From Setophaga petechia (lineage: Eukaryota > Chordata > Aves > Passeriformes > Parulidae), in the NCBI GenBank assembly GCA_024362935.1, contig JANCRA010000019.1, positions 2,200,001 through 2,264,000 of the forward strand: 64,000 nt of DNA, given 5' to 3'. The translations under genes were made by a program, and so were the position numbers. Below are positions 14,001 through 27,700 of this stretch, in pieces. The notes under the pieces are model-generated. The model was given only the letters and a program-made list of their open reading frames with translations. It searched no databases and had not been told where the DNA came from. Numbering within the stretch: position 1 is the first letter of the stretch; every line of letters begins with the position of its first letter.

Positions 14001-15609
14001 AAATAAACATTAAACAAATAACCATGGGGAGCAATGGAATATCCAGCATGCAAAAGCCTTGTGTCAGGACCAGATATATTCTGAATTATGTACTTTGTTT
14101 CTAATGCATGACAAGTAAAATTATTGTAATGGTCCCCTCTAGCCTTAAAACTATGAACTGCTTCCTCTGGTGCAGCAACCTCACTCAGCAGGCCGACAGG
14201 AGAAGGAGTTTATTGCACCAGCCACTGCTCTTAAAACCACACCCCAAAGGAAAGGTGCTTGCGAGGAAATTGGTGCGGTAGGTTAATGAAGGGCAACAGT
14301 GACCAGCACAGAGAGAGGATTCATTCATCCTGCTCTCTGAACAACCACAGTTTGCACCAGCTGGGGCAGGACAACCAAGAGAAACATCTGGAATATCACA
14401 ACTGAGAGCGAAAACTGAAATTCAAGACTGTTCTTCCACTGGTGTTGGTGTTCCAGCTCTCTAGTTTTGCATTCTATGTCTGTGCAGACTATCCAAGTGC
14501 CATCTTTCATGAAGGTGGTGCCTTCCTTCCCTAGGAAAAAGTTTCAAGTGCAAACTCAGCTTCCAGCACCCACCACAAAGATTCCTCAAATTTTCCTTCC
14601 ACCTACTCAAAAACTGGTTGAGCATGAACTGTGTACTTTTCTGAAGTAAGAAACAAAATCACATGTGATCAAGAAAAATATGGTTTTGATTACCTTTCTT
14701 AAAACCATTTAAACTTTACAGTAAAATGTTATTTTTTTCCATAAAATGAGAAAGTCCAAGATTATGCCAAGAGTTATAAATGCATCAGATAAGATTTTCT
14801 AGCCATTTCTGGTGATCAACAGCAAAGAACTGCCAACATAGTGTCCATAGTGGGAGCTGGCAGGTTTGGTAGAATTTCTTTTTGTAGTATGGGCCTTTTA
14901 TTCAAGATAAATCATGACTGAATTTTAAGAGGATTCTTAGAAACATTGTTCCCCCCTCTAATCTATGGATTTGGTATAAGTGGAAAGAGCTGTGTCTATT
15001 AAAGAGAATGACAGTCTGCTTTTTGCTTACTTAGCAATTTCCATACAAAACTACCAACTGCGTCACTGTCTTTCTCAGCTGCTTCCTAAATCCAGTTGGA
15101 CCAGTACAGTGAGGTTGACTTACTACCCTTCTTTTAGCTTTTTTGACAGCTGTTAAGAAGAAGACTATGAACTTATTTTAGATGACCATGTGTTTCACAA
15201 AGGGGAGGCCAATAGCATCCATTATATGCAAAGATGTCCTATAAGCACCTGGTCCCATAATCCAATATATTCGGCATTGCTTTATTCTGACAGGGTTTTT
15301 TAATAGATTCTTTGCATTTCTGGTTTTATTTTCTGTTCCTTTCAAGTCTCAGCAATTTCAAATCCTTTCAAATATCCGAGCAATTGCTTGGAGGGGAAAA
15401 AACCCCAAATATTTGTTTAAAAGGAAGATTCTATTGCACACAATACAAAAATTTTCATGCTTCCTGGGCCAGAGATTAGACTCAATGATTCTTGTGGAAC
15501 CCTGAAGGTGATTTTATGATTTACCACTGTTATTACCATTATTAACAATATCGGTACTGTTATAAAACAATTATACAACACTGTGATTTTACAAATGTGA
15601 CTAAACCCA

Positions 15610-18422
15610 AATTCTCTTTCAGAAAGAATTAAAAAGAGGAATTAGAGATGTGGATATGCCTTCAAGCTATGATCTTATTGGCATCATGGTGTGGTAGGAT
15701 GGCTCCTATGACCTCAGTGTTGGAGGGGAAGGGAAACTGGTCTTCAAAAAGGACAAGTAGGAAAGACCAGGATATCTTTCCTCCTTGAGAGGAGGAGAGT
15801 TGCACTCTAAGTCAGTGACCAGTTGGAGTTCATGGAGCTCTGCTTGGGAGTGGATGAAGAACCAACCAAAATCTTAATGGTCTGGATTAAAACAAGGGCA
15901 GGAATAGGTGACTTTGTAGTGGGGGTCTGCTACAGACCACGGGGCCAGGAAGATTGGAAGACGAGACTCTCTATGGACAGATACGAGCAGCCTTGCATTC
16001 ACAATTCTTGGTGCTCATGGGGGGACCTCAGCTGCCAGGATATCTATTGAAGGGACCACACAGCAATTCAGGGGGTTCCTGGAATGGCTCCAACAGAGAA
16101 TTTCTTCTCCAGGTGACAGAGGACCCAACAAAAAGAGGTGCTGTGCTGTACCTTGTTCGACAAACAGGGAGGGGCTTGCAGGAAATATGAAGCTCTGGGG
16201 CAGCCATGAATTGGTGGCATTTGAGATCCTCATGGCAGAGAGGAGTGTGCACAGCAAGTTCCCTACCTTGGCCTTCAGGCAGATTTTGGCCTATTCAGTC
16301 ATCTGCTTCATAGAGTGCCAGAGAATAAAGTGCTGGAGGGAAGAGAGTCTCCAGAACAATGGTTAATATTCAAGGATAACCTACTCCAAGCTCAGGAATG
16401 ATGCATCCCAGTGAAAAGAAAGTCAGGCAAGAGCACCAGAGGACCTGTGTGGATGAACAAGGAGCTTCTGGACCACTCAAACATAAAAAGGAATGTGGGT
16501 GGACACAAGGAGGGGTAGTCTGGGGGGAATACAGAGTAATTGTCCCAGCAGCCAGAGATGAGGTTAGGAAAGCTAAATCCCTGAGAGAATTAAATCTGGC
16601 CAGGGACATAAAAGGCAACAAGAAAACCTTCTGAAGGTCAGTCAGTGACAAAAGAAAGACGAGGAAAAATGTGGGTCCTCCCAAGAAGGAAATGAGAGAT
16701 CTGGTTACCTGAGATATGAAGACAGGTGTACTGAAGGTCTTTTGGTTTAAATATTCATCAGCAAGTACTCCATCCACACCACCCAAGGTACTGAAAGTAA
16801 AGGCAGGAACTGAGAAAATTAAGAACTGCCAGCTGTGGCAGAAGATTAGGTTCAAAAACTAAGGAACCTTAAGGTTCAGAAATCCATTGGACTTATTGTA
16901 TCTCAATACATCCTCAGATCCTGAGGGAATTGGACAAGGAAGTGGCTAAGTCACTGTCCACCATATTTGAGAGGTTCTGGCAGTCCAGTGAAGTTATCAC
17001 TTATGGGAAAAGGAAAAACATAACCCAAATTTTTAAAGAGGTAAACAAGAAAGACCCAAGGAACTATAGGTCAGTCAATCTTAATTCAGTGCCCAGCAAG
17101 ACCATGGACCAGATGCTCCTGGAAATTGTGATGAGGGAAATAAAAATAAAGAAGATGATTGATAACAGTCAATGTGGCTTCACTAAGGGTAAATCATGCC
17201 TGACAAATCTAGTGGCCTTCTACATCAGGGTTACAAAGCTGGTGGATAAAGGAAGAGCAACTGATGTCATCCACCTGGACCTGTGCAAAGCATTTGACAT
17301 TGTCTGGCACAAAATCCTTGTCTCTAAACTGGAGAGAAATGAATTGCATGGATGGTCAGTTGGTCAATAATGAATTGGCTGAATGGTCACAAATGAAAAA
17401 ATTGTGATGAGCTGTGGCTTGATGTCTGCATGGAGACTGCTGATGAGTGGCATTACTCAGAGTTGATACTGGGAATGGCACTGTTTGACATCTTTGTCAG
17501 TGTCACGGGCAGTGGAATCAAGTGCACTCTCAGCAAGTTTGCTGCTGACACCAAGCTGGGCGGTGCAGTCAACAAAGGGAAGTGATGCTATCCAGAGGGA
17601 CATGGACAGGTTTGAGAGGTGGGCCCATGTGCAGCAATGCAACATGCAAGGTACTGCAAAGTGCAAGGACCTAGATCAGGGCTATTCCAAGCACAAATGC
17701 AGGCTTGGCAGAGAATGGATTAAAAGCAGTCCTGAGGAGAAGGACCTGAGGCTGTTAGTTGATAAATTCAGCATGAACCAGAAACGTGCACTTACAGCCC
17801 AGAAAGCCAACCACAACCTGAGCTGGATCAAAAGCAGCATGGCCAGCAGGTCAAAGGAGATGATTCTGCCCCTCTACCTGCTCTTGTGAGACACCACCTG
17901 GAGTGCTGCATCCAGCTCTGGGGCCCTCAGCATAAGAAGGGTGTGGACCCATTGGAGAAAGTCCAGAGGAGGGTAATTACTATTATCAGAGGGCTGGAAC
18001 ACCTCTCCCATGAAGACAGGTTGAGACGGTAGGAGTTGTTCAGTCTGGAGAGGAGAAGACTCCAGGAGATGACTTATAGCAGCCTTTCAGTGCCTGAAGG
18101 GGGTCTGCAAGAGAGTTAGAGGGGGACTTTTTACAGGGGCATGTAGTGATAGGGAATGTAGTGAAAGGAATGGCTTTGAACTGAAAGAAGTTAAGTTTAG
18201 ATTGGATACATAAAAAATTCTTTTCTGTGAGGGTGGTGAGACACTGGAATGTAATTCTGGTTGCCCAGAGAAGCTGTGGATGCCCCATCCCTGGAAGTGT
18301 TCAGGGCCAGACTGGATAAGGCTTTGAGCTACTTGGTCTCATGGAAGGTTTCCTATCCATAGCAGGGAAGGTAGAATTAGATGTTCTTTAAGGTCCCTTT
18401 CAATTCAAACCATTCTGTGACA
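15610..18422 (+). mobile_element. CR1 LINE, 5'-truncated and decayed (endonuclease + RT remnants)
   Basis: A plus-strand CR1 non-LTR retrotransposon copy of about 2.8 kb. An endonuclease remnant lies near 15889-15969 (frame includes VGVCYRPRGQED, a CR1 hallmark). A reverse-transcriptase piece at about 17050-17340 reads NYRSVNLNSVPSK, then CGFTKGKSCLTNL, then VIHLDLCKAFDIVWH. Farther on, 17530-17630 gives FAADTKLGGAV, where the RT active-site FADD would be. The second-position aspartate is alanine here, and stops and frameshifts separate the blocks, so the copy is dead. The 3' end (about 17890-18422) has the usual CR1 3' untranslated sequence, ending in 'caaaccattctgtga'. The 5' boundary is approximate. 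Confidence 0.9.
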
Positions 18423-19956
18423 AGATGCTTGTCATTAATTAACAAAAAAAAAAGATAGAATACAGTTACAGTCAGGTCATAGTCCAAAGTAGGGAGTGCA
18501 AGAAGGGTATAAATGGTTAGCAGAGTTTCCTATCCTTGCAGAACACACAGTACCCTCTGTGCTGCTTCCTGGAGTTACACTCTCACAGTCAACTTGAAGT
18601 CATTGCTTGGTTGAAGTAGACTTAGGCTTTACATGCCTTTCTAAAGCTAGTTTGGCAGGCCTACACTTCTCAGGTACACAGCTGAACCAGTGGATGAAGT
18701 GTTCTGCCTTGCTGGAGTTCAGCTTGTCACCTTGGATGTGGGGTACAGCAACTGTTTATCACTCAGTTTCCTGAGTGACTGGTTGTTTTCTTAGGTGTGT
18801 GCCAGTACTCAATGCACTATAAAGCCACACCTCTCCATTTTCACCACTCTCATTCCTTGTCTAATTACGTGTGCACTGTCATATCTTGTGAAAGCAACTG
18901 GATAAATTGCTAATATCATGACAATGCTTTCTTCTATATTTTTTGTTGTTGATATCGAGGCATCAGTTTTATATTTAACAGTGATTGAGACATTTTTAGT
19001 GTTTAATCTTTGCTTCTTCTGACGACATAATCTATGCATCAGAGTCATAAAGATATAAACTGCTGGTAATGATTTACTTTTTACAGAACTAAACATTGGT
19101 GTGAAATCCACTATTTGAATACTTATCCTTAATACCTGTTTTTCTTTTGTTGGCTTCACCTACCCAACCTTTGCTTTGTGTAAAAGAAACCCAAATACTT
19201 TCAAAGTGCCTTGGAAGCTCAAAGATGACATGTGGGAGGGTTGTGTGTTTTTTCTACATTTGCTACAAGAGGCAGCTTTCTCTCAAGGTCAAAGTTCAGA
19301 ACATCCCAAGCTGAGAAACAGATGGAGAGGAAAGGCAAGGAGGGGATGACTATAAATTCAGTGAAATGACAGACAACTTAATTTTGTCTGAAGTTGCATA
19401 GGTATCTCAGCATCTTTTGGTAGATGCAAGGTGTTCATACATTCCCACCATACAGATTAATTTCTGAATGTGTGTTCAAACACACTGTCATATTTCATGC
19501 GTGGATTATATATATCAAATTATCAGAGTGCACCTGTGCATCTTCCATAGCAGCAAGGGAGCTCTCCTCAGCAATGATACCAGAAGAGTGAGCTGGAGGT
19601 TGGGAAGGGTGGAGGGCATGGTAAAGGCCAGGAGAATGAAAATCCCCGCTGCAGGTATCAGGGGAGGATCTACCGAAGTGACAAGGTCTTCCCTGAGGGA
19701 CACCTCTGAGATAACCCCTAAGATGCCACAGGGCTCAGTACCAGTCCCTGCAAGCACTGCAAATTTGTACTGCCACAGGGGAGTGTGTATCAGGTACTAG
19801 TGGAAAAATAGACACTTTTATATAGCTCAGCCAAACATTTTCGCCAGAATGCCATGCAAACAAAATTTAGAAAAATCTATATCTGCTGGTTTTAAAGGGC
19901 TTTCTAGAGGCAATATTCCCACATAAACCACCAGAAGGGGGAAAATAGCAAAAAAC

Positions 19957-19987
19957 CCAACCAACCAACCAACCAACCAACCAACCA
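19957..19987. repeat. (CCAA)n microsatellite
   Basis: About seven to eight consecutive CCAA units following a short A/C-rich stretch. Simple sequence; no role inferred. Confidence 0.9.
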
Positions 19988-21659
19988 CTAGATTAGTCAA
20001 CATGGAGAATACCTATTTCCCTAGATTTCTCATATACCTGGAACGCTTGTTCAAATTGTTTAAACTAAGCATGACTTGAAATTTTTCACATGTCCTGTAG
20101 ATATCATACATAGCATAGTGAGAACTTGGCATCATCTACTCTCCCTGTGCTCAGAGACAGTATGGGTGTTGGGAGCTGTGGTGTCTGTAAAAACTGTGAA
20201 TAAACAACAGAAAGCAGGGGTTTTCACAGGTGTAGTAAAAAATATGCCAGTCAAACTGGAGAGCAGTAGGATCTGAAACTATTCAGAGGGACAATGTCTT
20301 TCCTCCATGAGATGGTGAACAAACCAGAAAATTGGTCTCTGAAGATTCAAAAGGAAACAGACCTGGATAAAAGGCAGAACTTTATAAGAAATCTAAATGT
20401 CTGCATTGTATTCATAATTAAGGCAAATTAATAGACAAATATTTTTGTAAGAAGCATTTTTTAAAATGAAGCTTCAATAAATACCAAAGCAGATATTTGC
20501 TTGCACAGAATCTTGGTCGTACATGTAATCCCAGTAATTGCTTCCTTTTAATTAGGCTTGTAATAGGTACCCAACCCAGTCTACATGTTCTTCAACAACT
20601 TATCTGAGATGTCCATGGGCCAGATTGCAACAGAAGCTGACAGAGGGACAATGGAATAACACGCCATGAGCCTGCCCATCATCAAGTGACCAGCACAAGG
20701 CTTGGTCTTATCTTCACCTCACACAGAGTTTGGAACTCAGGCATAGATAAATCCCACCTGGCTAACCAAGTGCCTGCCCAATAAAGGCACCACAGAGTGT
20801 TATGCTAAAAGCACAGTCATTTTAACTTTCTCAAGAGTCAGAAAGAGCCATCTCTGGAGGCTCATCTTTGAGCTGTCTGGAGCATGTGACACTCTATTGA
20901 CAATAGAAGCATTTGTGATGCTTAGGAGGTGACATGAACCTAGGCCTTGGAGGGAGGTAAGGGAAAGCTGGTCCACACAGCAGGTATGATAGGCATGGGA
21001 AATAGTAGACAGACAGCTTATTAAATGCTTCTCCAGCCTCAGGTGATCCCCTTTAGGCCCTAGTGGGATTTATTTCTTGAACTTAGAGATGTGAGAAATC
21101 TCCACCATCTGCTCTTCAGTGGAGAGTTTGCAAAGCCTAACAAACTAGAAAAGTGTTAAAAAGCACCTGTGTCAAGAGAATAAATGAAAAGCCTGACTCA
21201 CATAATTTAGGACTACAGCCTCATGGATCTGGATTCAAACCTCCTGTGGAGATGCTTCTTGCTATACTGTAATGAGGAAACCCATTTCACCTACAGAAAC
21301 AGATTTTCTCTCATGGGACTTATTCCAAAGTTCAGGAAACTCAAGGATATCCATTTGCAGGAATTCAATAATCTCTGGGTCAGTCACTTCCCAGAGATGA
21401 AAGATAGAATCCAGAACTGGAGAGATAAACAAGCTGATCTTTATTTCCAGCAACGCACCACATTAATCCTTAATGGTACATAATGATGGTTATTTACAGG
21501 GAAGGCTTACTCTTGATTAAAAGAGAAGTTTAGTCGTGATTCTTAGAAGGTAGGCTCTTTATTTTATTGTGTAAGGCCCCATCATTCAGTAGGATGCCAG
21601 TAAATGACCTGAAGAAGGTGACTAATGAAGAGCTCCTTATTGCTCTCTTAAAAGAGTGC

Positions 21660-21955
21660 ATTCAGTGAAATAATCAGTCTTCATGTTTAAAACAACAGAA
21701 GGAAGAACTTTTTTACATTGCATCTAACTAAATCTGAGGAACTCACTGCCACAGGTTGTTTTGGTGATACGAAATTAATGAAGAAAGGTGCATCAAATAC
21801 TAGGTAGGTATAACTGTATGGATGCAATTTTCAGACCATGAAGTTCCTAACCACTGATGACCCTCTTCCATCAGTTCCTTTCTGAACTTGGCTATTACAC
21901 CAAGCAGTTGCTGTTGACCACTCTGAGACTCAAGCTGTTAAGTTAAAGGGAGCTA
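21660..21955 (+). mobile_element. Possible ancient CR1-like LINE 3' fragment
   Basis: The stretch 'ggaagaacttttttacattgcatctaac' (in two parts), followed by 'ggaactcactgccacaggtt' and later 'tttctgaacttggctattacacc', resembles the 3' region of old reptile-type CR1 copies. In those, 'ggaactcactgccacaggatgt' is typical. Divergence is high and the boundaries are guesses. It could be unrelated sequence. Confidence 0.35.
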
Positions 21956-24638
21956 TGGTCTGATATCTATGGCTAGTGATGGGATACATTTTCATGTCAT
22001 TAAAATGACACAATTTTTGTTAAGACATCTTCTCACAAGTTCAGTATGCAAGTATAGAATATACAAAGATCTGCAGCCAGACATAATACTTTACAGGCTT
22101 TGTCTGAAACATAAAAAGAGTTCAGAAGCCAATGATACTACTGCTCATATAAAACCAGAAAATAACAACGTCACTGCACTAAAGAAGGTGATGTGTAATA
22201 TGTTATGTAAATAAAATGTAAAACAGAAGTATTACATTATGGAAAATATTAAAATATGTATTCCAAGGCTTAAGCCTGACCATTGGCTTTTTCATCCAGC
22301 AAATTAATTTAAAATCTGATATCTTAAAATATTTTAATATTACTTAGTGATTTTCATGTTTAATTACTAACGTTTAATAAAGCACTGTGTTAGAGGTGAT
22401 TTTAAACTTGTTACTGTTGCCAATGGCAGTACTGTAATGATGATTGCTAAACTCACTTCCACTTTCTCATTGGTCCCTAACACCCAGATGCAAGCCATAC
22501 CACAAAAATATGCCTTGGAAAAAAGACACAGGTGTCCATGCACAAAAAGAATTTGGAGGGGCAGGGCAGCACTTGAAGTTGCTACCAATGTCATGACTGA
22601 GATGGTGAAAAACATCCAAGCAAATGGCTACCTCTTCAGGGACTCAGTTCATACTTGAATAAGGCTGGATTCAGAATATCTTTGGCTATTAGTCATGCAA
22701 TCCCCATAGCAATCACTGCCTGAGCAGTCAGATTAGACAAGAAACTGCATGCTTTGCTTGTAGCTCACATACCTGCACTATAAAGTAAGTTGAAAAGAAG
22801 TGATCACACTCCCAGAAGTGTCCTGAGAGCTGGTTTGTTAGTGCTGTGGAGGTGCAAATGCTCCCTGAACCACTGCAAAGGCAGCAGCTGGAGATTGCTG
22901 ACCGTGTCCTGGAGCATCATCTACAAATACCTGGTCCTTGCTATATAAAGGCTGCACTGGGACTTCTCCAAGCACTGTCAGGCATACCCAATTAATTAGA
23001 GCACAGGCTCTAAGGACTAGAAGGAAAGGTGCAGCTTTCCTTTCTCCCATCTCTCCTTCCTTTCTTCCCAGGAAGAAGGGGAGGTTGAGGGATTTACTCT
23101 CCCTAGACCATGTTTGAAGGCATTGCAAGGAGCATTCAGCCAGCAATACTGCTACCCCTCCTCTAGCTCCACTGCAGTGACAGACAGAGTGAGCAGGCCT
23201 GTCTGTCTGTCTCTCATCTGCCCATGTGTGTCAGTGTCAGAGATAAAACAGTTGTCCTATAAAATGGACTTTGAACCAAAATGAGAATGTGACGTCTCTT
23301 GACAAGAATGTAAAAAAGTTGAAAGGAAAAGCAGGATGAGAGCACCATGGTGTAGGAGTTTACTTGCTTTTGGGTATTGAAAGCATTAAGACCGAATAAA
23401 AATACTGCTCAGGATTTCAAATCCAATAATGTTTTATTATAATATACTTACAGATGGTGAGTTTGTTTGTGTTAGTTTAGACACACATTCTTAGCTCATT
23501 TGACACCTAAACATGAATTTGGAATTATATATTAAAAAATCCATGTAAATATTTGCCAAAAAAATCTGAATTATCCTGTCATGAATGTTGAGCTTCTCAA
23601 GCTTATACCCAGACTTTAACCTTGTTGTTATCTTCTTATCATGTACAAAGAGTTACCAAGTCAGCTGAGGGAGGAACACCAGAAGAGTGAAGCAGGGCTC
23701 CAGACACAGTTTTATGGCTTTGCCCTTTTTGCCCACACATGCTTCTGCTGTTCCACTTGTTTATCTGAAGCCAAACCTAATGAAAGTGATACCTAACTTT
23801 TCACCATCTAAATCAAATTCACCTTTAACTACCGGAAGTATAAGGGTTCATGCTTCAGCTTTACAAGCCAAGGTTTTCTAGTTTTTGATTTGTTATGGTT
23901 GCTTGGGGTTTTTTACTGACTACTGAAATTAGATTGCTTAAAGCTTCTTCTTTTGAGGTGATGTTGTGATGCTATTACCCAACATGATTTTCTAATTAGC
24001 AGGCCTGATTTTAGCAGCACTAATCTGGTGGTGTTTGACAGGTTTCAATGTCATGCCACTTAGATGCTTGCATGTGAGTTCACAAGTCTGTTGGTTGGTA
24101 AGAGTTTTTGCAGATGTTGCTTAAAGTTCAGCCTCTTCTTGTCATAAAATTAGTCCTGGGTAGCTCCATATTTCTCTTATCCACCTAGATCTTTATTTTC
24201 TTGGCACATTCTTCCTTAAATCTAGGATTATAAATGTTCCTTGTCCCAGCACAAAGGTTCTCTTCTTTATCTGTAAGCAGGACAGCTCATGAGATTTCTA
24301 ATTTATTTTTAGTTAAACAAGATATACTGTAAAAGCAAAATTTCCAAATTAATATTATTGATTTTATTCATTAGACACTTAAAAATTTGGTCTAGACAGT
24401 AAAATATAGGATATATTTCAAACATTATGCCAGAGTTTTATCCACGTTGCTTTAGCCACCCTACTCTTCCCCAAACTAACCTTAACTTCCCTTTCATGTA
24501 ATTTACTGTTTTTTTCTGGTTTTCTGGCATTTTTTTTAAACTTTTGTGGATAAAATTTAATTTTTGTCATTATTTAAATGCCAGAAATGTAATCAGATAC
24601 TGCTACATTTCACATAACACCGATTATTCAAAAAACTG

Positions 24639-24703
24639 AAATAAATAATTAAAGATTAACAGATTAATAATTAAAGATTAAAGAAATAATAATTAAAGAT
24701 TAA
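24639..24703. repeat. Imperfect AT-rich tandem repeat
   Basis: Three imperfect copies of a unit like AATAATTAAAGATTAA(C), about 20 bp apart. No other feature is associated. Confidence 0.75.
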
Positions 24704-27700
24704 CAATGTTAAAATATTTGCAATATAAATAATAGATTGCTTCTGGTTGCAGGTGGATGTTTCACTAACATTACAGTATCTTCAGTTCTGACAATCTTTC
24801 ATTATTTATCTAGCTGCCAATATGTCACAGGTACTATAGAGAATAACTTTTCAATAACTTTAATGAAGTAAGGTATCTTATTAAATAATTCCAGAAGCAG
24901 ATGGGGATTTCTTACCATGTTTTTTTTACAAAACTGCTTTTTTACTTTGTCATGTGTTTTAATGGCAGAGACCAATTACTCTCCAGGGCTTCTGAAGTCA
25001 AACAAATAGCAGTGTTCCCTTGGCTCCTGAATTGTGAGTGTGGTTCTTTGTCTCCAACCCCACATCCACACAGAAATTTGTGATGGATTATATTCAGATC
25101 TTCAAAATGCTGTCCAGACATTGTCACAGCACAGGGAAGTACACCAATTTCATCCTTACCCAAAGCAAGTCAGGCCAATTATCAACTGAGATACATTTAT
25201 AAATTGGCTGCTCTCCATATAAAATTGGTAGATCAATGTCTTTGATTAACAAAAAGGAAGTTAATTATATGTTGCAAGTGATGTTTTAAACATTATGTTT
25301 AAAATGCAGTAATATAAAGCATTTATTTTGCACTCACATGACCTTTGTAAATGTCTGAATTGAACAGGTTTCCTCTCTCTTTTGTATCAGAAGATTTTAT
25401 TTTTATTTCTTTATTTAGCAAACTAGGACAAAGCAAACCAACATACAGGCAACTTTACTCTTACATGCAGCATGGCAGATACGAGCAACCTGCAGCAAAG
25501 CAGCACACAGGTCCTGCAGCAGTGACCTGTCTAACTTTCTTGACTAAGACCATTTTCTCCCTCGAGTAAGCAATGAGTATGCTCATTGTTGTTATCCTGG
25601 CTCCAAGGATGCTTCCCTTCATACCTAAACATCTTCAAAAAAAGCAGCTCTAAAATCACCATCACAGGCTAAAGCCAGTGACTGTATGGATTGGGGATGA
25701 CTTTGCTAATCCCACCAGGAATATAAGGTGTTCACCTTCCATTATATGAACCATAAATTTCTAGGATTATTATTCTCTGTGATATCTGAGTTAAAACTGC
25801 AGAAATTTCTGAACATCTCCTTTCTTTTGTTTCTCCAGCACTTCTGCATCCTGCTCAGAGCAATGATCCTGGGACTCTCTGTTGCTCTCTCTAGTAAATG
25901 TGAGATAAGATCAAGGCAGAGTCCACTCCCCACAAACCGATACTCTTTCACCAGAAACAAAAGCAAATTCTAGTCTGGACAAATCTTTTATACACAACTC
26001 TGTCTACTGTTTTTGAGACCCATGTGCTACAAAGCCAAGGCCAAGCATCCTTAGACCTTGCTGGAGGGAGTGGGAGCAGCTGCATCTGGTTCCTGAAAAC
26101 CAAACACAGAAGTAATCAATCAGCAATAAAATCTAGAAAAGGAAATTAAGGTGATCATCATCCCCATCTTTAAAGGAATAATTTGTGAGATTGGCTACTA
26201 TGTATTAAACTCACAACCTGAGCAAAGTTCTCTTTGATCTTTACTGCTCCTGAATTGCTGCTGCTTTCTAGAGACTATTTGATGTTTATTGCCCTGCCTT
26301 CGGGTCTTCCTTTCGAGGCACTGAAGATAAGCTAAGTAAACTCAATGAGAGAAGAATCTACTTAGCCTCTTTTCCTCCAAGAGGTAAAGAAAGCGAGGAA
26401 GCTTGGGACAATTTCAGTAGTAAGTGAATTTTACCTTCTCAATTAAGTTTTCCTTTTTAGAACATAATAATGAATGGCAGAGGATAGCTTGGGCTTGAGG
26501 ACAGATGAGGAGAGCTATATTGTCCAAAGACTTTCTTGACTATCCAAGATGATACTTGAAGACCTCTGAAGAACTTCTCTGGCCAGCACCTCGTTGTATT
26601 CTCTGGTGCCACCTCCCAGACCAGTGAATGTTCTATTTTACACCAGAAGTCTCTGCTCTGTCGTGGCAGAGCTGCAGACTTACACAGAAAACTCAAGGGA
26701 AGAAGCATGGTTTGGACATGGGTCTTGGAGAGTTCCTGGGCTGTGCAGTCAGGCTGAGGAGCTGAAAAATGCTCCCATGAGTGTAATAATACAGAGATAG
26801 CAAAGCTATCTTTCAGTGGTGGGATTCATTATTTAGGGGGGTCTGTGGCAGTAACTCATTCAGGCATCCATGTGCTGCATGTAAGCCTATGCCCTCCACT
26901 GAACTGGGCTTCAGCAGAAGGTCAAACTCACTAGTTGTTCATTAAAAATAAAAGGAAAATTACAACCCACAACGGGAGAATAAGAAGGCAGCCAGAGGAT
27001 GCTAATTGCTTGAAAAAAATAGCCAGTGACTGCCACTCAGGGCTCTTATGAATCCAAATATTTTTTCTGCTGCTGTTGAATCCAAAGGTTTGACAGAGAT
27101 AATAGGAATAATCTCAGAGTGAGCAATTCCATGATAGCATTTCTTTAGTCATTCTTATTTCTGCAAACTTTTTATTATATATGTTTTCTAATTTAGATGC
27201 AAGGTTGTCTTTCTGGTTATATGCCTATGTTTGCCCCACACATTTTCAGCAACTCAGAAATAACATTTTTGTCATCATGATTATTAGTATCAACAGTATC
27301 TAAAAGCAGTAAGATGAATGAATAGGCTGCAAAAATCATCTATTCTGAGGAAACTGAAAATTGCCTTTGGCATAATCCTGCCAAAATCAAATTTTAACAT
27401 TCAATTTCATTCCCAGACAGATAGGTTGATGGTATAATGGGAGAAATTCTTTTGGACTGATATGTATGCTTAGCAATCTAAAATAATATTGACAGGAGAA
27501 GCTAATAGTGCATAAAAGTTTTCCCAGCCTGCTATGGTCCTGTTGATATTTAAGTAAGATTCCCAAAATATATCAAAACATAAGTATATGATGAAACAGA
27601 AACCCATGTATCAAAAGCATTGCAAAGTGTGTCTGTGTGCCTTACCTGTCAAACAAGTCCCAGGAGCTTCATCTCCATAAATGTAAAATAAGCTCTATCA

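Larger units (their letters stand above)
2006..15609. other. Intergenic, no gene seen
   Basis: About 13.6 kb of AT-rich sequence with only short, unrelated open frames (under 140 codons). I found no cadherin-like exon on either strand, so no desmocollin 5' exon is visible. Small items are listed separately: a TA/CA microsatellite near 3.9 kb and a perfect hairpin near 8.05 kb. A stop-free stretch at about 7.62-7.77 kb that ends in a good splice donor is discussed under findings. Confidence 0.55.

Noticed and set aside
16370..16855. 161-codon minus-strand open frame
   Set aside because: It lies antisense within the CR1 element and has no independent support.
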